This document shows positions 8,633 through 16,843 of a stretch of DNA of 64,000 nucleotides, in pieces; position 1 is the stretch's first letter; every line of letters starts with the position of its first letter. This DNA comes from Bacillota bacterium (GTDB taxonomy: Bacteria > Bacillota > Clostridia > Oscillospirales > Oscillospiraceae). Under the pieces are notes generated by a model. It searched no databases and was not told the origin of the DNA. It saw nothing but the letters and a program-made list of their open reading frames with translations. Made by a program: the position numbers and the translations under genes. The stretch is from the NCBI GenBank assembly GCA_023386265.1, contig JAEWKA010000002.1, positions 62,001-126,000 of the forward strand, read 5' to 3'.

Positions 8633-9211
8633 TCATTTCCACTTAGGGTTATCGATGATTAAGGGCTTACCGTCTCTTTCAACAATTATCTTGCGAAAGC
8701 CCTTGGTTTCGATCGCTCCGTAATCATGTCCGGCATCCGCCGCAAAGGTGAAAAACAGCACGAGCGGAGTTTTACCCGTGTTCACGGTTCGATGCGCATA
8801 GCGCTTGGGGACATAGACGGCCTCGCCCTTTTTTAGCGGCATCTCAATTGTGTCGCCTTCGGGGTTTTCCATGACCATATAGCCTTCGCCGCTGAGCGTA
8901 TAATAGACCTCCGCTGTGTCGAGCTGGTTATGAAAGTGTCCCTTTGTCATGTAATACTCGTCACCGACGGTGCCCGGATATAAAATCGTAGTGCCGAAGG
9001 CCAAATCGCCCTTGCGCTCCGGAAAGCCCATCTCATGGAACGCATAAACAATCGGGTCCTCCGTTTCCAAAATCTTCTTTACTGCGTCGCTGTCACAGTA
9101 CATTCCGCTCATCTGTGAAAGGCGGCGCTTTGTGGTTTCGGCCTTTTTTGAAAATCCGGTTTCAAGGTCAAAATCCACTAGAAAGCTCTTCTCGCAATCA
9201 AAGCTGTTCAT
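8633..9211 (-). CDS. Cupin-type phosphoglucose isomerase
   Basis: A 192-residue cupin resembling the archaeal metal-dependent glucose-6-phosphate isomerases. The metal-binding set is complete: two His in KGHFHNQLDTAEVYY, the Glu of the same motif, and a late His in RYAHRTVN. The preceding TTILYPGTVGDEYYMTKG block is typical of this group. This form is unrelated to the usual bacterial Pgi fold. In this operon it may isomerise a phosphorylated aldose or ketose other than glucose-6-phosphate. GAGGAGGCACAT precedes the ATG. Confidence 0.82.
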   Translation of the reverse strand: MNSFDCEKSFLVDFDLETGFSKKAETTKRRLSQMSGMYCDSDAVKKILETEDPIVYAFHEMGFPERKGDLAFGTTILYPGTVGDEYYMTKGHFHNQLDTAEVYYTLSGEGYMVMENPEGDTIEMPLKKGEAVYVPKRYAHRTVNTGKTPLVLFFTFAADAGHDYGAIETKGFRKIIVERDGKPLIIDNPKWK

Positions 9212-9222
9212 ATGTGCCTCCT

Positions 9223-10155
9223 CTATGCGTTTCTGGCTATAAGACTGAGCTCGTCTACTTTGCCGGCGATGTCGTCAATATGAAAAACTTCGGCGACGAC
9301 CTGTGTCCAGCCGTGGATGAAATAGACCCAGCCGTCCTCGACCACCAGTTCCCGCTCTGCCTGCTGAGCCTTTGCCTGATCCATAAAGATAAGGTCTCCG
9401 CGATAATTGATTTCCCACACAAGGCTTCCCTTCGGAAATCTTGCGGCGTCGGTTATTGGCGAACCGGGAGCGTCTTTTCCAAGGCCTGTTCCGTTCACTA
9501 TAAGAGAATAGTTGCTCATCTTGCTGAGAGTTTTGTCGTTATCCTCAGCGGTGGGGTTGAGTACAAACTCCATTTCAATGCTCTCGTTCAGTCCGGAAAG
9601 TATCTGACGGGCAGAGTCGAGCCGAGCTTTGCTTCTGTTGGCGATTGTAATTTTTCTTGGGATGTCCTCTCCTGCGTTCCTGCAGAAATACAGGGACATA
9701 GCAAGGCTCGCGCCTCCCGCTCCGAGCAGAAGTACCTCTCCGTTGTGCTCCGCCCAAAAATTCTTCGGCACAAAGCGCTGGAGGGCAAGTCCGCTGGATA
9801 TGGGGTCCTTTGCATGTCCGCAGAGTTTTTTGCCCTGCTTGGAGATACAGGAGATTTCACCAAGCTGGACTGCATAGGGATCGAGATAATCAAACAGGTC
9901 ACTGCATGAGTTATAGAGGTCAATCTTATGCGTGGTGACAAGCGCGCCCAAAGAGAGCGGATCGTTTTTGATGAATTCAACGGCTTCGCGGTACTCCGCC
10001 TCGGAGGAGTGCGGAACAAGGTCGATGCCTTTTATCACGGCGTCCAGCCCCAGCGCTTCCGCCCACTTGGGAAAAACGCGCATGATGGAGGAACTGCCGG
10101 TGGTTACGCCAATAAAATATATTGTAGGCCGTGTTGCCGGCTGTAAGGTCAGCAT
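9223..10155 (-). CDS. Shikimate dehydrogenase-like oxidoreductase, divergent active site
   Basis: A 310-residue protein with the shikimate/quinate dehydrogenase architecture: an N-terminal substrate domain, then a Rossmann domain beginning VLLLGAGGASLAMSLYF. The catalytic Lys is kept in VTTHK, and the catalytic Asp is kept in GHAKDPISS. However, the usual AVNT and GYNTD signatures read EISC and GHAKD, so the Asn and Thr that bind shikimate are gone. I infer an NAD(P)-dependent oxidoreductase acting on a different polyol or ring compound of this operon's pathway. Start ATG 10155 follows GAAAGGA by 9 bases; the longer TTG frame lacks a ribosome site. Confidence 0.7.
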   Translation of the reverse strand: MLTLQPATRPTIYFIGVTTGSSSIMRVFPKWAEALGLDAVIKGIDLVPHSSEAEYREAVEFIKNDPLSLGALVTTHKIDLYNSCSDLFDYLDPYAVQLGEISCISKQGKKLCGHAKDPISSGLALQRFVPKNFWAEHNGEVLLLGAGGASLAMSLYFCRNAGEDIPRKITIANRSKARLDSARQILSGLNESIEMEFVLNPTAEDNDKTLSKMSNYSLIVNGTGLGKDAPGSPITDAARFPKGSLVWEINYRGDLIFMDQAKAQQAERELVVEDGWVYFIHGWTQVVAEVFHIDDIAGKVDELSLIARNA

Positions 10156-10191
10156 ATTTTGTATCCTTTCAAATATCAAAAGAGTCTGTTT

Positions 10192-11178
10192 TCATCGGGA
10201 ACTGCGCTTTTTAAGCTGATCAACTATAATGGCTATTACGATGACGCAGCCTGTAATGACCTGCATTACAAAAGTGTCTATGCCGAACTGAGTTCCCACG
10301 TTGTCAATTAGAATGATAAGTATAGTACCCAGTACCGTGCCCATAATGGAGCCGCTTCCTCCCGCGAGCGACGCGCCGCCAAGCACGCTTGCCGCAATTG
10401 CGTTTGTCTCGTAGCCCTCGCCCGCGGTCGGGATAGCGGAATTAATTCTGGCTGCCAGCATAATACCAGCGATTCCGTACAACAGTCCCGCAAAAGCGTA
10501 AGCCATGTATGTTGTTTTCCTGATAGATATGCCGTTGAGCTTTGCAACTTCCTTCCCACTGCCAAGCACAAACAGGTTGCGTCCAAACACCACATAGCGC
10601 AGAATCAGAACGCCGATAACCGCGATACAGAGCCAGACGATAGCCAGATTGGGAATGAACAGAGTCGATCCGCTGGCAAAGGAAGTAAACGATTTGTGCA
10701 GGCCGCTGACCGTACCGCCGTTTGAGATGACCTTAATAAGGCCGCGCAGTATCGTCTGAGTGCCCAGAGTTGCGACGAAGGCGGTGACGTTGAATTCGTG
10801 GACCAGAACCGCGTTGAAAATTCCGCAGATAACCGCCACAACAACGGCGATGCACATTGAAGGAAAGGTGCTCATTCCCGATGCCTGACAGGTGGCCACC
10901 ATCAGAGTGCTCATGCCCACGATGGCTCCACAACTGATGTCGATTCCGCCTGTGATGATGATGTAGGTTTCCGCCACGGCAATTACGCCGATAATCGCGC
11001 ACTGTTTTAGGATATTTGTCAGGTTATACGCGGTCAGGAAGTTCTTTGTACCGAACGTAGCCGCCAAAAACAGCACCCCAATAATCAGAACCATGGAAAT
11101 CTCTGTGCGCATTAAAAGCGTTTTCATATTGGCGCGTCTTCTTTGCTCCGCCAGATTCATAGTATTACTAGCCATCAT
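10192..11178 (-). CDS. ABC sugar transporter permease (RbsC type)
   Basis: A 328-residue polytopic protein of the ribose-type (CUT2) permease family, with about 9-10 hydrophobic segments. The GGIDISCGAIVGMSTL loop and a C-terminal ASVLGGASLAGGSGSIMGT block are highly characteristic. It would form the membrane channel with the upstream ATPase. Its start overlaps the ATPase stop (ATGA at 11175-11178). A second in-frame ATG at 11175 has better spacing from GGAGG, so either could be used. Confidence 0.9.
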   Translation of the reverse strand: MMASNTMNLAEQRRRANMKTLLMRTEISMVLIIGVLFLAATFGTKNFLTAYNLTNILKQCAIIGVIAVAETYIIITGGIDISCGAIVGMSTLMVATCQASGMSTFPSMCIAVVVAVICGIFNAVLVHEFNVTAFVATLGTQTILRGLIKVISNGGTVSGLHKSFTSFASGSTLFIPNLAIVWLCIAVIGVLILRYVVFGRNLFVLGSGKEVAKLNGISIRKTTYMAYAFAGLLYGIAGIMLAARINSAIPTAGEGYETNAIAASVLGGASLAGGSGSIMGTVLGTILIILIDNVGTQFGIDTFVMQVITGCVIVIAIIVDQLKKRSSR

Positions 11179-12713
11179 ACTGCCTCCACAATAGGGTTGT
11201 TTTCTGAGTAGACCACGGACGCGATGCGCAGGACGTCTTCTTCGTTTACCTTTTTAAGCTGTTCGCTGTCCAGAATACCGGCTACGTGTCCTTCCGCCAT
11301 AACGACCAGACGATCCGCCATGCCCATGGCCTCCGGCAGATAGGACGAGATAATGATTACGCTCTTGCCCTGTGCTATCAGAGCTTCGATTATCTTGTAT
11401 ATCTCATCCTTTGCGCCCACGTCCACGCCGACGGTTGGCTCGTCAAAGATAAGTATCTCGGGATTGCGGCAGAGCAGCTTTGAAATGACGACCTTCTGCT
11501 GGTTGCCGCCCGAGAGATTGTTTACACATTGTTTGATGCTCGGCGTCTTGATGCCGATCTTTTCCCTATAGTCCTCGGCGCGCGAACTTTCTTTTTTTAG
11601 ACTAATAATACTCGCCTTGCTTATCATGTCGTAAGAGTAGATGTTGACGTTCAGCTCCACCGATTGCGGCAGCGCCAGACCATCCTTGCGTCGATCCTCA
11701 GTCAGAAAGCCGAAGCCGCTGAGCATGGCGCCCTTCGGACTTTTGAAACAGACCTTCTTGCCCTTTAGATACATGCTGCCGCCTTTGACCTTGTCCACAC
11801 CGAAAATGGCACGCATCACTTCACTGCGGCCTGAGCCGACCAAACCGAAAAAGCCCAGAATTTCGCCCTTGCGCAGATTGAAGCTTACGTCGACGAAATT
11901 GTTGCCGCAGAGTTTTTCCACGCGGAGCAGCTCCTCGCCCGGTTCCTGATGCTTTATATTATAAATGTCAGCTACGTCGCGCCCTACCATTTTTGATATA
12001 AGGTAGTCCTTGTTGACCTCGGTGACATTTTTTGTCTCCACGTATGCACCGTCCTTCATAATGGTAACCGTGTCGCAGATTTCCATGATTTCTTCAAGTC
12101 GGTGAGATATATAGATTACGCTAACGCCCTTAGCTTTCAGTTCCTTGATAAAGTTAAACAGAGTTACAACCTTTTCGTTTTCCAGCAGAGCTGTAGGTTC
12201 ATCAAAAATTACCAAACGAATATTCTCATTTACCGAAATCTTGCTGATGTTAATCATCGCCTGCAAGGCGATTGGCAGCGATTCGATTGTCGCTCTCGGG
12301 TCCACTTTCAGTTGAAATTTGTCTATAATTTTCTGACTGGACTCATACATCTGATTCCAGTCCACAGTGCCGAGCTTAGTTCTCGGCAGACAGCCTAAAA
12401 AGTAATTTTCTGCCACGCTCAGGTTCTTCGCGATATTTACGTTCTGATAGTTGGCCTGCATACCTAAATTCTTGGCTTCGATGGCGTTTTTGGGAGATTC
12501 CCATTTCCCGTCACAGTTAATTTCGATTTTGCCTTCCATAGGTGTTTCGACACCCATGATGCATTTGATCAGAGTCGATTTACCCGCGCCATTTTCGCCA
12601 ACAAGCGCGCGAACCTCTCCTTTTTTTATAGTAGTAGTAATACCCTTAAGGGCCTGAACGCCCGGATAGGTTTTTACTATGCCGTCGATTTTCAGCAGAA
12701 CATTGTCATCCAT
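11175..12713 (-). CDS. ABC sugar transporter ATP-binding protein (RbsA/MglA type)
   Basis: A 512-residue double-domain ATPase. The first half has Walker A GENGAGKSTLIKC and Walker B VIFDEPTALLENE. The second has a degenerate Walker A (GLVGSGRSEVMRAIF), the ABC signature NNLSGGNQQKVVISK and Walker B ILIFDEPTVGVDVG. This asymmetric arrangement is typical of CUT2 sugar importers for pentoses, galactosides or autoinducer-2. It lies between the binding-protein and permease genes of the same operon. A GGAAAG sequence about 9 bases upstream is the best ribosome site for ATG 12713. Confidence 0.92.
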   Translation of the reverse strand: MDDNVLLKIDGIVKTYPGVQALKGITTTIKKGEVRALVGENGAGKSTLIKCIMGVETPMEGKIEINCDGKWESPKNAIEAKNLGMQANYQNVNIAKNLSVAENYFLGCLPRTKLGTVDWNQMYESSQKIIDKFQLKVDPRATIESLPIALQAMINISKISVNENIRLVIFDEPTALLENEKVVTLFNFIKELKAKGVSVIYISHRLEEIMEICDTVTIMKDGAYVETKNVTEVNKDYLISKMVGRDVADIYNIKHQEPGEELLRVEKLCGNNFVDVSFNLRKGEILGFFGLVGSGRSEVMRAIFGVDKVKGGSMYLKGKKVCFKSPKGAMLSGFGFLTEDRRKDGLALPQSVELNVNIYSYDMISKASIISLKKESSRAEDYREKIGIKTPSIKQCVNNLSGGNQQKVVISKLLCRNPEILIFDEPTVGVDVGAKDEIYKIIEALIAQGKSVIIISSYLPEAMGMADRLVVMAEGHVAGILDSEQLKKVNEEDVLRIASVVYSENNPIVEAV

Positions 12714-12765
12714 CAGTGTACACTTTCCTTTCTATGTACCTATCGATGTGCCGCAGATTTTTTCA

Positions 12766-12802
12766 GTATATTCCGGTGGACTCCGTGCCCACCGGAATAT
12801 AC
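12766..12802 (-). promoter_or_regulatory. Intercistronic hairpin between binding-protein and ATPase genes
   Basis: GTATATTCCGGTGG (12766-12779) and CCACCGGAATATAC (12789-12802) are perfect 14-bp arms with a 9-base loop. On the minus strand the following bases are A-rich rather than U-rich, so this is probably not a full terminator. Its position right after the binding-protein gene suggests mRNA stabilisation or partial attenuation, raising binding protein over membrane components. Confidence 0.6.
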
Positions 12803-12818
12803 CTATAATTACTGATTA

Positions 12819-13904
12819 TTATTTCTTCTTGAGTATTGTAGGATCCAGAAGTGCTGCGTATTTTTCCTCGGCCATGTTCTGAGTTGTAACGGCGACCGGA
12901 GCGACGGCGAGCTGCTGCTCACTCTCGGGGTTTTTACCGTTTATTAAAGTCTCGATGGCGTTCTTAACGGAATTATAACCCTGACCGTAAGCATCCTGCA
13001 CGATAATGCTGTCGAGAGTGCCGGCTTTGAGTGCTGCAATTTCGGTTGAGTCGGAGTCTACGCCGATGGTGATGACCTTGTCTTTGATTCCTGCGTTTTC
13101 AACAGCCAGCGCAATGCCGTCGCCGGAGATGTTGTTGGCACCATAAATGCCGATGAGCTCATCACCGTATGTTGCGATTTCGTTCTCTATGTCCGCCTGA
13201 GCCGCTTCCATATCGTTGTTGTTGTACAGAGTGTCAAGAACTATGATGTCGGGAGCGTTCGCGTTGATATAAGCCTTGAATTCATCCATGCGGGGCTGCA
13301 GAGATGCGTTGACGTTGGAAAACTCCATTGCGATGTAGCCCTTAAGAGGACTGTTGGCTGCTTTAAGCATATCCAGCATCTGCTGACCGGCAAGCTTGCC
13401 CACGTCAGCGCTGGAGGTGGTGTAGAACTGGTTGTAGCTGTCGGCGTACTGAGTGGAGCCGACGGGCTCAAGGCCGCAGTTTGTGAAGTTGACAATTATT
13501 CCCTGATCCATGGCTTCCTTGGCGACTGTGACGGTGGAATCAGGAACCTGTGTGGCGCTGATGATGACGTCGGGCTTGGAGGCGATAGCGTTTTCAAAGG
13601 CTCTGATATAGCCCTCTGTCTCGGCTTCGGTAGCCGGGCCCACGGTCGAGAAGTTGATGGTTACGCCATACTGCGCTTCCATGTCGGCTACGGCGTTTTC
13701 CATGCCGATCTGCTGATACTGCCAGAACTGCGATTCTGTGGAGCAGGTTACCCAAACGACGTCATAGGTTTCAGCGGTTTCGCCATCGTCTACAGCAGCT
13801 GCGCTGGGGCTGGATTCGGTGGAGGCCTTATCAGCGCCTGCTCCGCAGGCTGCTAGTGATAACGCCATTGCGAGGACAAGTAAGAGCACGAGTAGTTTTT
13901 TCAT
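12819..13904 (-). CDS. Sugar ABC transporter substrate-binding lipoprotein
   Basis: A 361-residue extracellular binding protein of the periplasmic-binding-protein-like (RbsB/LacI fold) family. The N-terminus is a lipoprotein signal: basic MKK, a hydrophobic run, then the lipobox SLAAC (Cys about residue 19), followed by a Ser/Ala/Asp linker. It would capture the sugar outside the membrane for the ATPase and permease encoded just downstream. The longest frame starts 15 codons earlier. I chose ATG 13904 because AAAGGAG lies just upstream and the signal peptide starts there. The ligand is not predictable here. Confidence 0.92.
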   Translation of the reverse strand: MKKLLVLLLVLAMALSLAACGAGADKASTESSPSAAAVDDGETAETYDVVWVTCSTESQFWQYQQIGMENAVADMEAQYGVTINFSTVGPATEAETEGYIRAFENAIASKPDVIISATQVPDSTVTVAKEAMDQGIIVNFTNCGLEPVGSTQYADSYNQFYTTSSADVGKLAGQQMLDMLKAANSPLKGYIAMEFSNVNASLQPRMDEFKAYINANAPDIIVLDTLYNNNDMEAAQADIENEIATYGDELIGIYGANNISGDGIALAVENAGIKDKVITIGVDSDSTEIAALKAGTLDSIIVQDAYGQGYNSVKNAIETLINGKNPESEQQLAVAPVAVTTQNMAEEKYAALLDPTILKKK

Positions 13905-13957
13905 TGTCTTTTCTCCTTTTAAGTTTATTCTTAAGCTCATTCCGAGCATAAGCTCTT

Positions 13958-15232
13958 TTATCTGAACCGTTCGTTCAGTTCAATGCGCTCGTTGTCGGGG
14001 CCACACAGGAACACCCAACGCGAGCCTTTTTCAAAAACCTGCGGCGCCTCCTCGTAGCTTCCCTCTTCAAATGCGATACCTTGCTGAGAAAGCTGCCTCA
14101 TCGTAGCGTCCAGATCGTCCACCCGAAGCGCCGCGTGATCTATGCAGCCCGTACCGCGTTTTTCCGGATCAGGAAATCGAATCAGCTCCAGAACACAGTC
14201 CGCGTTTTGTAAAAACGTGACCGCTATATCTCCCTCCGGCGAAGGGTTGACGTTATTCCAGATCACCTTGAAACCCAGAACCTCGGTGTAGAATTTTACG
14301 GAACGCGCAAGGTCCGATACGAAAAATCCGATATGCGCAAGCCCTCTTATCGACGTTGACTTCTCGTCGAAAACATTCCGAAGGAACTGCACAGATTCCG
14401 AGGCGTCACGGTCGAGCCGCTCTTCGGAGGCATCCTCAAGCAGGTCGCGCCATATGCGTATATCCTGCCCGACCTGTCCTCCGTGTATCACAAAAGGCTC
14501 CATCACGATATCGCCTTTATAATCGATTTCCCGCAGAGCTGAACCAATCTCCCGCCATGGTATAATGTTTCCCTGACCGGGCAGGCGGCGGTTATTCTCA
14601 CCCGCATGGAAATGTCCCAAAAGTGGGCCGGCTGTGAGAATAGCCTCGCGGAAGCTGTCCTCCTCCATATTCATGTGGTAGGTGTCGAGCATGACCTTGA
14701 CGTTCGGCGCGTCCACCGCCTTGACATATTCGACGCATTCCCGCGCTGTGTTTATAAGGTATCCTTCGTGGCGGTTGAGCGATTCCATGCAAAGAGTGAT
14801 ACCATAGTCCTGCGCCATAGCAGCTAAAGTGCGCATATTGCGGACGCTCCGCTCGAAGTCTCCCCGCTTATCCACGCCGGTACTGTAGTCTGCGGGCCAA
14901 TAGGAATACAGCCCTCCGCCGACGGAGCTGATGTCCAGTTTTTTCAGCGCGTCGAAGGTCTGTTTCCAAAAGTCAAGCGCGTTTTTAACGATAGCGGAAT
15001 CGGGAGAGGCGAGGTTTTCGCAGGCTTTCGGACCATAGCCGCCCGTGAGCCGTATGCCCTTATCGTCTTTGCAGTTCCGCAGCGCCTCGAGCTGTGCGTC
15101 GGTCATGTCCCTGAGCCCCGCACAAGAGATTTCTAAAATATCGAAACCTAAGCGCGCCGCTTTTTCTATATATTTTAGATAGTCTGCTCCCCACTGCTTT
15201 TCCCAGTAGGCGTAGTAGATTCCGTATTTCAC
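13958..15232 (-). CDS. Ketose 3-epimerase (TIM barrel) fused to a VOC/glyoxalase domain
   Basis: A 424-residue two-domain protein. Residues 1-285 match the D-tagatose/D-psicose 3-epimerase family. The four metal and catalytic positions are E150 (LCMESLN), D183 (MLDTYHMN), H209 (GHFHAGEN) and E245 (IVMEPF), essentially the same numbering as in the psicose 3-epimerase family. Residues from about 298 form a vicinal-oxygen-chelate domain (GLAHIGFFVSDLARSVKFY, HAALRVDDLDAT, GPDNERIEL). The fusion is unusual. The VOC half could be a second epimerase or isomerase, or a binding module. It uses a GTG start with AAAGGAG 6 bases upstream, and sits between the kinase and the binding protein. Confidence 0.8.
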   Translation of the reverse strand: MKYGIYYAYWEKQWGADYLKYIEKAARLGFDILEISCAGLRDMTDAQLEALRNCKDDKGIRLTGGYGPKACENLASPDSAIVKNALDFWKQTFDALKKLDISSVGGGLYSYWPADYSTGVDKRGDFERSVRNMRTLAAMAQDYGITLCMESLNRHEGYLINTARECVEYVKAVDAPNVKVMLDTYHMNMEEDSFREAILTAGPLLGHFHAGENNRRLPGQGNIIPWREIGSALREIDYKGDIVMEPFVIHGGQVGQDIRIWRDLLEDASEERLDRDASESVQFLRNVFDEKSTSIRGLAHIGFFVSDLARSVKFYTEVLGFKVIWNNVNPSPEGDIAVTFLQNADCVLELIRFPDPEKRGTGCIDHAALRVDDLDATMRQLSQQGIAFEEGSYEEAPQVFEKGSRWVFLCGPDNERIELNERFR

Positions 15233-15317
15233 GGTGGCTCCTTTCCGTCGCTCGCAGCGTCAAGCACTTGTATCGGGTGCCACGCCCTGCGCCGTATTGA
15301 TTTTTTAAAATATCGTC

Positions 15318-16838
15318 TCAGCGCCACTGACCCAAATGTTTATAAGTATCCAGCAGCGCGTAGTAGCTTTCGTCAAACAGGTTCTTGAGCTCCCCATACT
15401 TCCGATGATTTTCCGCGTCGGACTGTACCGTTTCGTCAACCCTTATGAAGCGGTCGATGGCAGTGAAATCCTCTAACACGCCGACGCCCACGCCTGCGGC
15501 TACTGCCGCGCCCATGGATGTGGCCTCGTCCAGCCAGTTCAGGCGCTTTGCTCGCACACCGTAAACATCCGCCAGAATATGAAGAATCACTTCCCCGTTT
15601 GCTAAGCCACCGATTACGTTGATGTCCGTTATATCAAGCTTTTTGCGGAACACATCCAGAATGATGCAAAGATTCATCATGATGCCTTCGACACAGGCAC
15701 GCAGCATATCCCCGCGAGTGTGCTCCATTTTTAGCCCGATGTAAGCGCCGCGGGCCTCGGAATTCCAGCGCGGGCTGCGCTCGCCCAGAATATACGGCAG
15801 GTACAATAATCCGTTTGCGCCCATCGGTGATTTTTCAATTTCAATGTTCATCAGGGCGTAGGTGCTACAGCCCTGTTCCTCCGCCAGCTGTTCAAGATCC
15901 TTGCATAAGTTCTTTCTTACAAATTGGTAGGAGTTGCCTGCCGCCTGCATGGTGCCGTTGGGGGAATACTTGCCCGGCACCATGTGCGCCCAGTTGTAGG
16001 TTCGCATCTGCGGGTCATAAATTGGCTCGTCGCTCGTCAGCGCTATCCAGGAGGAGGAGCCCAGATAGTTGAACGTATCGCCGCTGCGCACGCTGCCGGC
16101 GCCAACGGCCGCACATACGCCGTCGCCGCCGCCTATCACGATGGGCGTGCCGGGCGCAAGTCCGCATTCTTCCGCGACGGAGACTGTTATTTGTCCGGCA
16201 ACATGCGTGGAGGGGTATACGTCCGCGAAAAGTTCCCTGCCGACACAAGCCATATCGAGTATTTGATCCGACCATTCCAGCCTGTTCAAATCAAGAGCGT
16301 TGGTGCCGGAGGCGTCGGAAAAATCAGTCACGAACTCTCCGGTAAGCCGATAAATTATGTAGTCCTTGGGCTGCAGCATCTTGTAAGTTCTGCGAAAAAC
16401 GTCCGGCTCGTTGTCCCTGATCCACATCAGCTTTTCGAGACTGTAAGAGGCGCTGATTTTATGCCCGGTAATGCGGTAGAATTTTTCCTCGTCGATTTTG
16501 GTACGGATAAAGGATTCCTGCGCCTGACTGCGCTGATCAGCCCATATAATTGCCGGACGAAGCAGTTTGCCGTTTTTGTCTACAGCCACGCAGCCCATCA
16601 TCTGCCCACTGAATGCCATACCGGCCACCTGATGGGTGTCATAGCCCTTGAGCAGCAGCTTATTGTTGGCGCAGACCGCATTCCACCAGTCCTCTGGATT
16701 CTGTTCGGCCCAGGTGCTGTTGAAATAATCCGTGCCGTATGTATAAGTCACGCTGCGCACCAGTTCGCCATCCGTTGTGAACAGCGTCGCCTTGTCTCCG
16801 GTCGTCCCGATATCGTGCGCAATCAGGTATTTTGCCAT
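15318..16838 (-). CDS. FGGY-family sugar kinase, xylulokinase-like
   Basis: A 506-residue FGGY carbohydrate kinase of the length and layout of XylB. Visible blocks are IAHDIGTTGDKATLF (ATP phosphate loop 1), FSGQMMGCVAVD, ADQRSQAQ, TDFSDASGTNALD, and GGGDGVCAAVGAG with the catalytic Asp. The C-terminal GGLANGEVILHILADVYG is also typical. It would phosphorylate a ketose, plausibly the product of the epimerase encoded downstream. AGGAGATAAACCGA precedes the ATG. The sugar could be xylulose, ribulose or a rarer ketose; sequence alone does not decide. Confidence 0.82.
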   Translation of the reverse strand: MAKYLIAHDIGTTGDKATLFTTDGELVRSVTYTYGTDYFNSTWAEQNPEDWWNAVCANNKLLLKGYDTHQVAGMAFSGQMMGCVAVDKNGKLLRPAIIWADQRSQAQESFIRTKIDEEKFYRITGHKISASYSLEKLMWIRDNEPDVFRRTYKMLQPKDYIIYRLTGEFVTDFSDASGTNALDLNRLEWSDQILDMACVGRELFADVYPSTHVAGQITVSVAEECGLAPGTPIVIGGGDGVCAAVGAGSVRSGDTFNYLGSSSWIALTSDEPIYDPQMRTYNWAHMVPGKYSPNGTMQAAGNSYQFVRKNLCKDLEQLAEEQGCSTYALMNIEIEKSPMGANGLLYLPYILGERSPRWNSEARGAYIGLKMEHTRGDMLRACVEGIMMNLCIILDVFRKKLDITDINVIGGLANGEVILHILADVYGVRAKRLNWLDEATSMGAAVAAGVGVGVLEDFTAIDRFIRVDETVQSDAENHRKYGELKNLFDESYYALLDTYKHLGQWR

Positions 16839-16843
16839 TCGGT

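Noticed and set aside
9115..9909. A 264-codon plus-strand open frame
   Set aside because: It is antisense to the cupin isomerase and shikimate-dehydrogenase-like genes and is explained by their codon usage.
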